A program made the position numbers and the translations under genes. From AC-32 sp963765785 (GTDB taxonomy: Bacteria; Actinomycetota; Thermoleophilia; Gaiellales; Gaiellaceae): a stretch of 64,000 nt of DNA. The notes under the pieces were generated by a model. That model was not told the DNA's origin and searched no databases. It was given only the letters and a program-made list of their open reading frames with translations. Each line of letters starts with the position of its first letter. Position 1 is the stretch's first letter. This document shows positions 8,191-16,091 of this stretch, piece by piece. The stretch covers positions 62,001 through 126,000 of the forward strand of contig CAVXXW010000008.1 of NCBI GenBank assembly GCA_963765785.1. The letters run 5' to 3'.

Positions 8191-9059
8191 TCGAGTCGCG
8201 GGGGAACCACAGGTTCCCCCGCGAGAAACGTCCCGATGGCGTCGGCGCAGGCGTCCGGCCGCTCGCCGATCAGCAGATGCCCGCAGTCCGCGATCACGCG
8301 GAGCGAGGCCCGCAGGCGGCGTGCGTAGTCGAAGGCGTCCTCCACCGGCAGCTGGTTGTCCCGCGCGCCCCAGAGCACGAGGGTCGGGCAGCGGACGTGC
8401 TCGAGATCGGCCCGCGGGTCGTCGCGCACGAGTGCCTTCGCGGCGCTGACGGTGTCCGTGTGCCGCGCCGGCCCGGCGAGGAAGGCCTCGACGAGCTCGG
8501 GCGGGAGCGCGGGCGGGTCGGACGCGCCCCAGCGGCCGAACACGACCCGCTTCAGGAGCGCGGATCGCGCCACGCGCGCCCGGTGCGGCGCGATCTTCCG
8601 GCCGGGCTTGACGATGCCCGTGATCGTGAGCCCGTAACGCACGCGGCGGAGGCTCGACGAGATTCCCGCCGCGCCCGCCAGCACCAGCCCGCTCACCGAC
8701 TCGGGCCGTCTGATGGCGAGCCGGAGCGAGATCGCCCCTCCGAGCGAGTGTCCGACCAGCGGCGCTAACGCGAAGCCCTCCGCCTCGAGCAGCAGCCCGA
8801 TCCGGTCGGCGTAGGCGTTCAGCGAGGGCGCGGCGGGGAGCGGTTCCGAGCCGCCGTGACCGGGAAGCTCCGGCACGAGCAGCCGCCGTCCCGGCAGCAG
8901 CAGCGGCGCGAGCGCGAGCCAGTTGGCGGCCGAGCCGCCGAGCCCGTGCACCAGCACGAGCGGCCTGCCCTCGCCGCCCACGAGGTAGCGCAGCCGCGCC
9001 CCGCGCACCTCGGCGAAGCGCTCCTCGAGACCTTCGAGCTCACACTTTGCGTCCGTCAC
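8172..9059 (-). CDS. alpha/beta-hydrolase fold protein
   Basis: This 295-residue protein has a classic alpha/beta hydrolase layout. The oxyanion motif is LVHGLGGSAANW (about residues 36-47), the nucleophile elbow GHSLGGA (Ser near 104), the acid Asp in LWGARDN and the His in DCGHLL near the C-terminus. It could be an esterase or a C-C bond hydrolase; the sequence does not decide. The final residues and the stop (8172-8174) lie inside tRNA-Pro on the other strand, so the last ~10 codons look like a recent run-on. Its GTG start at 9059 overlaps the -35 region of the divergent RNA promoter. Confidence 0.85.
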   Translation of the reverse strand: MTDAKCELEGLEERFAEVRGARLRYLVGGEGRPLVLVHGLGGSAANWLALAPLLLPGRRLLVPELPGHGGSEPLPAAPSLNAYADRIGLLLEAEGFALAPLVGHSLGGAISLRLAIRRPESVSGLVLAGAAGISSSLRRVRYGLTITGIVKPGRKIAPHRARVARSALLKRVVFGRWGASDPPALPPELVEAFLAGPARHTDTVSAAKALVRDDPRADLEHVRCPTLVLWGARDNQLPVEDAFDYARRLRASLRVIADCGHLLIGERPDACADAIGTFLAGEPVVPPRLDRGAQI

Positions 9060-9075
9060 CGTAGGCGATTATTCT
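9047..9075 (+). promoter_or_regulatory. housekeeping-type promoter for the 9082-9180 RNA
   Basis: TTGCGT (9047-9052) is followed by a 17-bp spacer and TATTCT (9070-9075). The same -10 hexamer with a near-identical -35 occurs upstream of rpoB in this window. Transcription would begin around 9081-9083. The element overlaps the start of the divergent hydrolase gene. Confidence 0.55.
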
Positions 9076-9081
9076 TCTGGT

Positions 9082-9180
9082 CGATGGATCGTTCGGGGAG
9101 GCAGGACCTCTGATTCCTGTCGCGACACCGAAAGGCTTGGTCGGCTACCCGTCGGCGCCATGGAGCGCGGCGGGTTTTTT
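9082..9180 (+). ncRNA. unidentified ~100-nt structured RNA (small RNA or attenuator leader)
   Basis: Between a good promoter (9047-9075) and a strong intrinsic terminator (9148-9180) lies about 100 nt with no open frame of note. It contains possible helices CAGGA/TCCTG (9102-9106 with 9115-9119), CGAC/GTCG around ACCGAAAGG, and a repeated GTCGGC element (9140-9145 and 9151-9156) that could switch pairing partners with the terminator stem. I compared it by eye with SRP RNA and the glycine, TPP, SAM, ZTP, c-di-GMP and manganese riboswitch signatures and found no match. The next gene starts 21 nt after the terminator, so conditional read-through is possible. Confidence 0.45.
9148..9180 (+). terminator. 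intrinsic terminator or attenuator hairpin
   Basis: CCCGTCGGCGC (9148-9158) pairs with GCGCGGCGGG (9165-9174) with one bulged G and a 6-nt loop, followed at once by six T residues (9175-9180). A classical U-tract terminator of this strength is unusual in so GC-rich a genome. Confidence 0.8.
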
Positions 9181-9201
9181 AATGCCCGGAAAGGAGCGAG
9201 G

Positions 9202-9372
9202 ATGGCAAACCACCTGACGCCGGAGGAGTTGTCGAAGGAACTGGGGATCGAACGCACGGAAGTGATCCGTGTGTGCATGCAGGAAGGCGTGCCGATCTAC
9301 CAGGGCAAGATCGACAAGACCCTCTTCCAGGCGCAGTTGCAGGCGCTCGGCGCGCTGCCGCAGTCCCACTAG
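9202..9372 (+). CDS. 56-aa helix-turn-helix-like small protein
   Basis: ATG 9202 follows the strong ribosome binding site AAGGAG at 9191-9196. The 56-residue product reads LTPEELSKELGIERTEVIRV then CMQEGVPIYQGKIDKTLF, with helix-turn-helix spacing and a strand-like wing, similar in style to excisionase/MerR-type or IF2 N-terminal modules. It probably binds nucleic acid, and no closer family is recognised. It lies directly behind the terminated RNA at 9082-9180, so its expression would need read-through. The methyltransferase gene follows 8 bp later and may be co-expressed. Confidence 0.65.
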   Translation: MANHLTPEELSKELGIERTEVIRVCMQEGVPIYQGKIDKTLFQAQLQALGALPQSH

Positions 9373-9380
9373 GAGACCGT

Positions 9381-9977
9381 CTGTCATCGGACGACTGGTC
9401 GCGCTACTACGACGCGACCGGCGAAGAGCCCCGCGACACGCTGCTCGACGCGCTGGCGCGATTCGAGGCGGAAGGGACGGGGGGCCACGGGGTCGATCTC
9501 GGTTGCGGCACCGGCCGCGACACGGTCGAGCTGCTCCGCCGCGGCTGGAGCGTGCTCGCGCTCGACGGCCAATCGGAGGCGATCAGGCGCCTCGAGGCTC
9601 GGTCCGACCTGCGAGCCGAGTGGAGGACACGGCTGGAGGCCCGCGTCTCCTCGTTCGAGGAGGTGGACTGGCCCGAGACGGACCTCGTCAACTCGAGCTT
9701 CGCGCTGCCGTTCTGCCCGCCCGAGGCGTTCCCCGCGGTCTGGAGCCGGATCGTCGCGTCGCTGCGGCCCGGCGGCCGGTTCTGCGGCCAGCTGTTCGGC
9801 GATCGCGACGGCTGGAGCGGCGAGGAGGACATGACGTTCCTGACGCGCGAGTCCCTCGAGGAGCTCCTGGACGGGCTCGACGTCGAGCGGCTGGACGAGG
9901 TCGAGGAGGACGGCCGGACGGCGATCGGGAACGCCAAGCACTGGCACCTGTACCACCTGGTGGTTCGGAAGCCGTAG
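9381..9977 (+). CDS. class I SAM-dependent methyltransferase
   Basis: The 198-residue product carries the SAM-binding motif VDLGCGTGRDTVELL (about residues 35-50), the motif-II acidic loop ALDGQSEA and the motif-IV stretch DLVNSSFALPFC, as in TehB/UbiE-like methyltransferases. The substrate is unknown. No ATG, GTG or TTG lies near the natural N-terminus. AGGAG at 9371-9375 is followed five bases later by CTG 9381, so a rare CTG start is the best reading. The nearest upstream ATG (9273) lies inside the preceding gene and would add an unfamily-like 36 residues. Confidence 0.75.
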   Translation: MSSDDWSRYYDATGEEPRDTLLDALARFEAEGTGGHGVDLGCGTGRDTVELLRRGWSVLALDGQSEAIRRLEARSDLRAEWRTRLEARVSSFEEVDWPETDLVNSSFALPFCPPEAFPAVWSRIVASLRPGGRFCGQLFGDRDGWSGEEDMTFLTRESLEELLDGLDVERLDEVEEDGRTAIGNAKHWHLYHLVVRKP

Positions 9978-9983
9978 AGCCGG

Positions 9984-10844
9984 CTACTTGCGGGCGGCCG
10001 CGCGCTTCTTGGGCGCGGCCTTCCTGCTTGCGGCGCCGTCGCCTGCGTCCGAGCGGCTCTTCGAGGCCGCGACGCTCTTCTTCAGCGCTTCCATCAGATC
10101 GACCACCGGCGCCTCGGCGACCGGCTCCGGCCGCGCGATCTCCTCGCCGGCCAGCTTCGCCTCGAGCATCTCGCGCAGGCTTGCCCGGTACTCGCTGTGC
10201 AGCTCGCCCGGCTCCCACTCGCCCACGAGCGAGTCGATCAGCTGGCGCGCCAGCTCGAGCTCCGGCTCCTTGACGTCGACGGCCTCGACGGCCTCGTCGA
10301 TCTCGGCCTGCGAGCGCACGTCCTCGGCGAGGAAGAGCGTCTCGAGCACGAGCGCCTCGCCCTTCGCGCGGATCAGGACGAGGTTCTCGTTGCCGCGGAT
10401 CACCATCCGGCCGAGCGCAGCCATGCCCGTCTCCTTCATGGCGTCAAGCAGCAGCACGTAGGGCCGCCGCTGCGCCTCGGCGCTCGAGGGAGCGAGGTAG
10501 TAGGTGCGGTCGAAGTAGAGCGGGTCGACCTCCGCGAGCGGCACGAAGCGCGAGATCTCGATCGCGCGCGAGGTGTCGCGCTGCTCGATCGCCTCGAGGT
10601 CGGCGTCCTCGACGAGCACGAACTGGCCTTTCGAGACCTCCCAGCCCTTGACGAGCTCGTCGCTCGGCACCTCGCGGTCGTGCACCGGGCACCAGCGCTT
10701 CTGCTTGATCGGCGTCATGCACTCGCGGTGCAGCGTCCGGAAGGTGACGTCGGAGGCGCGTGCCTTCGGCGTCGTCGCAGGCGCCAGACCCACCGGGATG
10801 GTGACCAGGCCGAAGCTGAGTGATCCGTTCCAGGTAGTTCGCAT
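9984..10844 (-). CDS. ku: Ku homodimer protein, non-homologous end joining
   Basis: This 286-residue bacterial Ku begins WNGSLSFGLVTIPV, the family signature, and carries the ring-forming core to about residue 235. The C-terminal tail is Lys/Arg/Ala-rich (residues 255-286), as in Ku proteins that recruit LigD and retain DNA. It binds double-strand break ends. No ligD is visible in the window; the NAD-dependent ligase at 17280 is a replication ligase. It is divergent from the acyl-CoA synthetase gene across an 88-bp gap, where I see no convincing promoter pair. Confidence 0.95.
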   Translation of the reverse strand: MRTTWNGSLSFGLVTIPVGLAPATTPKARASDVTFRTLHRECMTPIKQKRWCPVHDREVPSDELVKGWEVSKGQFVLVEDADLEAIEQRDTSRAIEISRFVPLAEVDPLYFDRTYYLAPSSAEAQRRPYVLLLDAMKETGMAALGRMVIRGNENLVLIRAKGEALVLETLFLAEDVRSQAEIDEAVEAVDVKEPELELARQLIDSLVGEWEPGELHSEYRASLREMLEAKLAGEEIARPEPVAEAPVVDLMEALKKSVAASKSRSDAGDGAASRKAAPKKRAAARK

Positions 10845-10932
10845 TGGGGCCGCTTTCGCTGTGGATAAGTGTAGTGGGACCGCGCAGATTCGCCGCTACG
10901 CCGCCCATCCCTTCCCGGCGTAAGCTGGAAAC

Positions 10933-12627
10933 GTGCGCACGATCGGGCAGCTCTGGCGCGACGCGGTCGCGGCCGGCAGGACGAGCCCGGCCTACCTCGC
11001 CGAGACCGCGGACGGCTGGCGCGAGGTCTCGTGGGAGGAGGCCGGCCGCACGGTCGAGGAGCTCGCGAACGGCCTGCTCGCGCTCGGCGTGCGCAAGGGC
11101 GAAGCGTTCGGGATCCTGGCCCAGACGAGCCTCGAGTGGGCGCTCTTCGACTACGCGCTCGCCCGCATCGGCGCGGTCGGCGCCGCGGTGTACGCGAACA
11201 GCTCGCCGAAGGACGCCTGCTACGTCCTCGAGCACTCGGACTCGATCGGCGTGCTCGTGCAGGACGAGGGACAGCGCGAGAAGGTCGCCGGGCTCCCGCT
11301 GCGGCACGTGATCACGTTCGCCGAGCTCGACGACCTATGTGCGCGCGGCCGCGAGTTCGCGGCGCAACACCCGGACGCGCTTGCCGAGGCCGAGGCGCAG
11401 GTCGGCGAAGAGGACATCTTCACCTTCATCTACACCTCGGGCACGACCGGCCCGCCGAAGGGCTGCATGATCCGGCACCGCAACTACTTCGAGATGGCCG
11501 CGTGCGTGGACCACGTGCCCGAGTTCGCTATCTCGGACGACGTGATGCTCCTGTACCTGCCGATGGCGCACAACTTCGGGCGGCTGATGCACCTGCTCGG
11601 CGCGCGAACCGGCTACACGACCGCATTCCTCGGCGACCCGCTGCGCGTGGCCGAGGCGATGCCGGTCGTGCGGCCGACGCTGCTGCCGAGCGTGCCGCGG
11701 CTCTACGAGAAGGTGCACACCGCCGTGCTGGCGCAGTTCGAGCAGCTGCACGGCCCTCGTAAGCGGCTGGTCGACTGGTCGCTGCGCGTCGGGCGCGAGG
11801 TGAGCGAGCTCCGCCAGCGCGGCGAGCCTATCCCGTCGGGTCTCGCGCGCAAGCACCGCCTCGCCGACCGGCTGGTCTATTCGAAGATCAAGGAGCGCAT
11901 GGGCGGCCGGCTGCGGCTCGGCGTGTCGGGCGGCGCGCCGCTGGCGCAGGAGATCGGCGAGTTCTTCCACGCGATCGACGTCCTGATCGTCGAGGGCTGG
12001 GGCCTGACGGAGTGCACGACCGCGGCGTCGGTGAACCGGCCCGGGCGCTTCCGTTTCGGCACCGTCGGCCCGGCGCTGCCGGGCTTCGAGGTTCGGACGG
12101 ACGAGGAAGGCGAGCTGCTGATCCGCAGCCCGACGGTCTTCGCGGGCTACTACAAGGATCCCGCCGCGACGGCGGAGGTGCTCGGCGACGACGGCTGGCT
12201 GCGCTCCGGTGACGTCGGCTCGATCGACGAGGACGGCTTCATCCACATCACCGACCGCATGAAGGACATCCTGATCACCGCCGGCGGCAAGAACGTCGCG
12301 CCGGCGAACCTCGAGACCGCGCTCAAGACGGCGCCGCTCGTCTCGCAGGCGCTCGTGATCGGCGACCGGCGCCCGTACGTCGCAGCGCTGATCACCCTCG
12401 ACCCGGCCGTCGCGGACGGCATGCCGTCAGAGGAGGCCGAGCAGCGGGTCAAGACGATCGTCGACGGCGTCAACGCCGAGCTGTCGCGCTTCGAGCAGAT
12501 CAAGCGCTTCCGGGTGCTGCCGCGGGACTTCACCGCCGACGAGGGCGAGGTGACGCCGACGCTGAAGCTGAAGCGCCGCGTCGTCGAGCAGCACTTCGCG
12601 GCCGAGATCGAAGACTTGTACGCCTAG
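10933..12627 (+). CDS. long-chain acyl-CoA synthetase (AMP-forming)
   Basis: This 564-residue ANL-superfamily enzyme has the phosphate-binding loop YTSGTTGPPKG at residue 167, the adenine motif GWGLTEC near 357, the hinge Asp in LRSGDVG, and DILITAGGKNV for the C-terminal catalytic lysine region. It activates a fatty acid to acyl-adenylate and then acyl-CoA, as FadD does. GTG 10933 is the start. Its stop TAG shares CTAG (12624-12627) with the convergent NlpC/P60 gene. It may work with the acyl-CoA dehydrogenase whose tail opens this window, but they are not in one operon. Confidence 0.9.
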   Translation: MRTIGQLWRDAVAAGRTSPAYLAETADGWREVSWEEAGRTVEELANGLLALGVRKGEAFGILAQTSLEWALFDYALARIGAVGAAVYANSSPKDACYVLEHSDSIGVLVQDEGQREKVAGLPLRHVITFAELDDLCARGREFAAQHPDALAEAEAQVGEEDIFTFIYTSGTTGPPKGCMIRHRNYFEMAACVDHVPEFAISDDVMLLYLPMAHNFGRLMHLLGARTGYTTAFLGDPLRVAEAMPVVRPTLLPSVPRLYEKVHTAVLAQFEQLHGPRKRLVDWSLRVGREVSELRQRGEPIPSGLARKHRLADRLVYSKIKERMGGRLRLGVSGGAPLAQEIGEFFHAIDVLIVEGWGLTECTTAASVNRPGRFRFGTVGPALPGFEVRTDEEGELLIRSPTVFAGYYKDPAATAEVLGDDGWLRSGDVGSIDEDGFIHITDRMKDILITAGGKNVAPANLETALKTAPLVSQALVIGDRRPYVAALITLDPAVADGMPSEEAEQRVKTIVDGVNAELSRFEQIKRFRVLPRDFTADEGEVTPTLKLKRRVVEQHFAAEIEDLYA

Positions 12628-13790
12628 AGCCTGCGGGCGCCGACGTAGGTCGACGCGTACCAGCCGGAGAGCGAGGAGATCTTGACCACATCGCCGGTGT
12701 GCGGCGCGTGGATGAAGCTGCCGCCGCCGACGTAGATCCCGACGTGGCCGAGCCCGTCGAAGAAGACGAGGTCGCCCGGCTGAAGGTCGCTCCGCGAGAC
12801 CGGCGAGCCGTAGCCGTACTGCGCGTACGAGCTGTGCGGCAGCGAGACGCCGACCTGCGCGTAGACGTACATCACGAAGCCCGAGCAGTCGAAGCCGCCG
12901 GGCGAGGAGCCGCCCCAGACGTACGGCGTGCCGAGGTACTGCATCGCGATCCCGACTACTCCACCGTGCGTGGGCGGCGGCGCGACGGGCGGGGGCGCGG
13001 TCGAGCTCGGGGGCGCGACCGGAACCGTCGGGGCCAGCGACGCCTGGCGCGAGGCCACCTGCTGCGCTGCGAGCCGCTGCTCGAGCTCGCGCTTGAGCGC
13101 CGCCTGCTGCGCTGCCTCCTGGGCCTTCAGCTGCGCGATCTCGCCCTGGATCGAGCCCAGGAGCTGCTTTCGCTGCCCCAGCTGCGACTCGACCGACGCA
13201 CGGGCGGCGTTGCGCTGCGCGACGACTTGCACCTGCTCGGCGTGCGCGTTCTGCAGGAAGCGCTGCCGGTGCTGAACCTCGCGGCGGAAGCGCGCCACCT
13301 GGGCGAGCACGAGTGTGTCCTGGTCGGAGACGCGCGACTCGGCGTCCATCCGCCCCAGCGCGTCGTCGAGGCTCGAGGCGCCGAGCAGGACGGCGAGGCC
13401 GGCCTGCGTGTCGCCCGAGGTGTAGATGTCGACGAGGCGGGCCGACAGTTGGCTCTGCGCCCGCTTGAGGCTCTTCTTCGCGGTCGCGAGCGCGGACGTG
13501 TTCTCCGAGAGGTCGTGCCTGATGCGCGCGAGCTTGACGTTGGCGAGGTTGTAGGCCTCGACCGCGCGCTCCAAGCTGCCGTCGAGCTGCGTGATCTGCG
13601 CCATTACGCTCTGCGCCTCGGCCTGCTTCGACGCCACCGTCGGGTCTGCCGTGGCGGAGGATGCAGCAGCCAGCGCGAGGGCCGAGGCCAATGCGATGAC
13701 TAGTGCCGGCGCCTTACGTCTTGTCGAGCCGAAGGGGGGCTGGCCGCTCGACAGGCGCCCTCGTGAGAGGGGCCGGTACGTCACAAGCAC
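12624..13790 (-). CDS. secreted NlpC/P60 peptidoglycan hydrolase with coiled coil
   Basis: The 388-residue product has an export signal (hydrophobic core about residues 28-48, ending ASSATADP), a long coiled coil (about 50-240, Gln/Ala-rich heptads as in PcsB/RipA-type proteins), a Pro-rich linker, and an NlpC/P60 domain. The catalytic triad is C302 in FDCSGF, H349 in GHVGIYV and H361 in FIHAPH. It would cleave peptidoglycan stem peptides, probably at division. The frame opens with GTG 13790, but GTG 13784 lies about 10 nt after the predicted -10 box and may be the real, nearly leaderless start. Confidence 0.9.
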   Translation of the reverse strand: MLVTYRPLSRGRLSSGQPPFGSTRRKAPALVIALASALALAAASSATADPTVASKQAEAQSVMAQITQLDGSLERAVEAYNLANVKLARIRHDLSENTSALATAKKSLKRAQSQLSARLVDIYTSGDTQAGLAVLLGASSLDDALGRMDAESRVSDQDTLVLAQVARFRREVQHRQRFLQNAHAEQVQVVAQRNAARASVESQLGQRKQLLGSIQGEIAQLKAQEAAQQAALKRELEQRLAAQQVASRQASLAPTVPVAPPSSTAPPPVAPPPTHGGVVGIAMQYLGTPYVWGGSSPGGFDCSGFVMYVYAQVGVSLPHSSYAQYGYGSPVSRSDLQPGDLVFFDGLGHVGIYVGGGSFIHAPHTGDVVKISSLSGWYASTYVGARRL

Positions 13791-13793
13791 GGC

Positions 13794-13822
13794 ACCCTAA
13801 CAGGGGGATCGGACGACCGCAA
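13794..13822 (-). promoter_or_regulatory. promoter candidate for the NlpC/P60 gene
   Basis: Read on the minus strand, TTGCGG (13822-13817) and TAGGGT (13799-13794) are separated by 17 bp. The -10 box ends 3 bp before GTG 13790 and 9 bp before GTG 13784, implying an almost leaderless transcript. Confidence 0.45.
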
Positions 13823-13831
13823 ACCGTTCCA

Positions 13832-13860
13832 TTGACCCAAAAGGGCCAAACGTCGCATAG
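13832..13860 (+). promoter_or_regulatory. weak promoter candidate for the 3D-domain gene
   Basis: TTGACC (13832-13837) is followed after 17 bp by GCATAG (13855-13860), a poor -10 box. It lies 24 bp upstream of GTG 13884 and back to back with the promoter of the NlpC/P60 gene. Confidence 0.3.
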
Positions 13861-13883
13861 CGTGACAGACCGCACAAGACCGT

Positions 13884-14924
13884 GTGGTACGGTGCCGCGT
13901 CGTGCCGGGGGAGAGACGCACTCTGCGGTATTGGCCGGCCGTCCTCGGAGCCCTGCTTGTGCTTCTCGGACTCGTTCCGGCGACCGTGTCCGCCGATTCC
14001 GCCTCCGGCCTGCGCGACCACGCCTCGCAGCTGGCGCAGCAGAGCGCGAACCTCGCCCAGCGGTCACGCGGCGTTGTGCTCCAGCTGTACGCGCTCGACT
14101 CGAGCCTCGCGCGCGAGCAGGCACGCCTCGTCGAGCTGCGCATCCGCAGCGCGCAGGTGAGGGCCGACCTGGCCGCGGCGCGGCAGCGGCTCCACGTCGC
14201 CCGGCACACGCTCGGCACCGAGCAGCGCTCGCTCGCGGCGCGCCTGCAGCTGATGTACGAGCAGGGCGACACCGACCCGCTCGCGGTCGTGCTCGGCGCC
14301 TCCTCGGTCGCCGACGCGCTCGGGAACCTCGACTCACTCGACCGGCTCGCGAGCCAGGACCGGGAGATCATCGTTCAGACGCGCGCGGCGAAGCACACGG
14401 CGGACGCGCTCAGCCGGACGCTCGAGACGAAGCAACGCGACCTGCAGACGCTCGCCGACCAGGCCTCGCAGTCTGTGGTCGCGCTCCAGCAGGCCCACGC
14501 GCAGCGCACGTCGTACCTCGCGAGCCTCGCGACCCAGCAGCGCCTCAACGCCGCGGCGATCTCCTCGTACCAGCAGCAGGCGCTCGCGGTCGAATCCCAG
14601 GCCCGCCAGATCGCGGCCGTCGCCGCCACGCCGGTGTCCGCGACGACCGGCATCGCACCAGGCGCGCACACCCTCACCGTCACGGCGACGGGCTACTCGA
14701 TCCAGGGCCATACGGCGACCGGCGCGCCGACCGGTTGGGGCGTCGTCGCGGTCGACCCGAGCGTGATCCCGCTGGGCACGCCGCTCTCGATCCCCGGCTA
14801 CGGCTCCGGTGTCGCGGCCGACACGGGCGGGGCGATCCAGGGCGCGACGATCGATCTCTGGTTCCCGACGGTCGCGCAGGCGCGCGCGTGGGGCCGCCGC
14901 ACCGTCACGATCTCGATCGGCTGA
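13884..14924 (+). CDS. secreted coiled-coil protein with C-terminal 3D (double-psi barrel) domain
   Basis: The 346-residue product has a signal segment (about residues 15-37, WPAVLGALLVLLGLVPATVS), a coiled coil over about 40-240 that resembles the one in the NlpC/P60 protein next door, and a C-terminal 3D domain (about 258-346) with VTATGYS, GVVAVDPSVIPLGT and ADTGGAIQGATIDLW. 3D domains are found in lytic transglycosylases and Rpf-like resuscitation factors. It likely remodels the cell wall. GTG 13884 is used here; GTG 13902 is an alternative. The divergent neighbour suggests a paired envelope function. Confidence 0.82.
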   Translation: MVRCRVVPGERRTLRYWPAVLGALLVLLGLVPATVSADSASGLRDHASQLAQQSANLAQRSRGVVLQLYALDSSLAREQARLVELRIRSAQVRADLAAARQRLHVARHTLGTEQRSLAARLQLMYEQGDTDPLAVVLGASSVADALGNLDSLDRLASQDREIIVQTRAAKHTADALSRTLETKQRDLQTLADQASQSVVALQQAHAQRTSYLASLATQQRLNAAAISSYQQQALAVESQARQIAAVAATPVSATTGIAPGAHTLTVTATGYSIQGHTATGAPTGWGVVAVDPSVIPLGTPLSIPGYGSGVAADTGGAIQGATIDLWFPTVAQARAWGRRTVTISIG

Positions 14925-14946
14925 CTAGAATTCCCCCGCGAAGGGG

Positions 14947-15636
14947 GTGGCTCTGAGCGAATCCGTGCAGATCGAGGACGGGCGTGGCACCGCCAGCGTT
15001 CGCGTGCTGCTGGTCGACGACCATGACCTCTTCCGAACGGGGCTGCGCAACCTGCTCGAAGAGCGGGGCATCCAGATCGCGGGCGAGGCCGGCGAGGGCG
15101 GCGACGCGGTGCGGCTCGTGCGCGAGCTGGCGCCGGAAGTCGTCGTGATGGACCTGCACATGCCCGGCATGACCGGGATCGAGGCGATCCGCCAGATCCA
15201 CAGCTTCGCGCCGCTCACCCGCGTGCTCGTCCTGACGATCTCGGACCAGGACGACGACGTGCTCGACGCCATCCTGGCCGGCGCGTGCGGCTACCTGCTC
15301 AAGGACGCGTCCGTCGACGAGCTGATCCGCGGAATCGGCGCCGCCGCCGTCGGCGAGTCGCTCGTCTCCCCCGCGATCGCGAGCAAGGTGCTGCAGCAGG
15401 TGCGCGCGACGGCCGTCTCGCCCGAGGCCGCCGACACGATTCGCGCCGAGCTCTCAGAGCGTGAGCTCGACGTGCTCAAGCTGATCGCGGCCGGCAACGA
15501 CAACGCGATGATCGCCGCGCAGCTGCACATCAGCCCGAAGACGGTCAAGAACCACATCTCGAACATCCTGATGAAGCTGCAGATCGAGAACCGCATCCAG
15601 GCCGCGGTCTACGCGGTCCGGAGCGGCCTGGTCTAG
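14947..15636 (+). CDS. NarL/FixJ-family response regulator
   Basis: This 229-residue regulator has a receiver domain (about residues 18-135) with D24/D25, the phosphoacceptor D69 in VVMDLHMPGM, T97 and K119. A LuxR-type helix-turn-helix follows (about 165-225: LSERELDVLKLIAAG, then ISPKTVKNHISNILMKL). It should bind DNA when phosphorylated. No histidine kinase gene is adjacent, so it is an orphan. It follows the 3D-domain gene by 22 bp on the same strand and may share its transcript. The GTG start has GAAGGGG just upstream. Confidence 0.92.
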   Translation: MALSESVQIEDGRGTASVRVLLVDDHDLFRTGLRNLLEERGIQIAGEAGEGGDAVRLVRELAPEVVVMDLHMPGMTGIEAIRQIHSFAPLTRVLVLTISDQDDDVLDAILAGACGYLLKDASVDELIRGIGAAAVGESLVSPAIASKVLQQVRATAVSPEAADTIRAELSERELDVLKLIAAGNDNAMIAAQLHISPKTVKNHISNILMKLQIENRIQAAVYAVRSGLV

Positions 15637-15968
15637 CCGGCGGAGCGAGCCGCTGTCGCCCGCGCGCGCAGCTCGGTGAGGGTGTTGCGCAGGCGCGCGA
15701 GCAGCCGGCCGTTGTTGCTCAGCCGGTCGGAGAGGAGCGCCAGCTCCTTCGCCTTCAGCTCCTGGTTGCCCTCGTGCAGCTCGGCTGCAAGCTCGGACAT
15801 CCGGCGTTCGAGCCGCCAGCGCTCGGCCTCGAGCGCGTGGGCGTACGCGTAGCCGTCCGTGAGCGTGCGCTCCAGGTACGCCAGGCTGGCCGGCTCTTCG
15901 GTCGGGGCCGGCTCGGCGAGCAGTTCGTCGATCTGCTCGAGCAGTTCGGGGATCGCATTCGGTGCCAC
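15633..15968 (-). CDS. small coiled-coil protein, unknown function
   Basis: Starting at GTG 15966-15968 with AGGAGG six bases upstream, the product has 111 residues. It is strongly helical, rich in Leu/Glu/Arg with heptad-like spacing from about residue 35 to 105 (LERTLTDGYAYAHALEAE is a characteristic stretch). No signal peptide or membrane segment is present. I do not recognise a named family. It converges with the response-regulator gene, and the two stops share the tetranucleotide CTAG at 15633-15636. It has its own promoter candidate at 15985-16014. Confidence 0.7.
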   Translation of the reverse strand: MAPNAIPELLEQIDELLAEPAPTEEPASLAYLERTLTDGYAYAHALEAERWRLERRMSELAAELHEGNQELKAKELALLSDRLSNNGRLLARLRNTLTELRARATAARSAG

Positions 15969-15984
15969 AGAACGCCTCCTGTCG

Positions 15985-16014
15985 ATTATCTGCGCATTGC
16001 GAAGCGGCCCACAA
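15985..16014 (-). promoter_or_regulatory. promoter candidate for the small coiled-coil gene
   Basis: On the minus strand TTGTGG (16014-16009), an 18-bp spacer and GATAAT (15990-15985) precede the ribosome binding site AGGAGG and GTG 15968. A perfect 7-bp inverted repeat (16004-16010 with 16015-16021) overlaps the -35 box and could be an operator. Confidence 0.45.
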
Positions 16015-16055
16015 GGGCCGCCCGGCCTATCTCTGGCAACCGGTGAGGCCCACGC

Positions 16056-16084
16056 TTGACGGGGGTACGGGCACTCCGAAAAAT
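16056..16084 (+). promoter_or_regulatory. promoter candidate for the PBP4-type gene, leaderless arrangement
   Basis: TTGACG (16056-16061), a 17-bp spacer and AAAAAT (16079-16084) lie so that the predicted start point falls on or next to ATG 16092. That favours a leaderless mRNA and ATG 16092 over ATG 16083, which overlaps the -10 box. Confidence 0.45.
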
Positions 16085-16091
16085 GGTGCGG

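Noticed and set aside
9082..9180. SRP RNA, or a glycine, TPP, SAM, ZTP or manganese riboswitch
   Set aside because: The size suits SRP RNA, but the conserved GGAAG/AGCAG apical motif is missing, and no riboswitch core matched by eye.
10845..10932. Divergent promoter pair between ku and the acyl-CoA synthetase
   Set aside because: TACACT-like boxes exist, but no -35 element lies at an acceptable distance.
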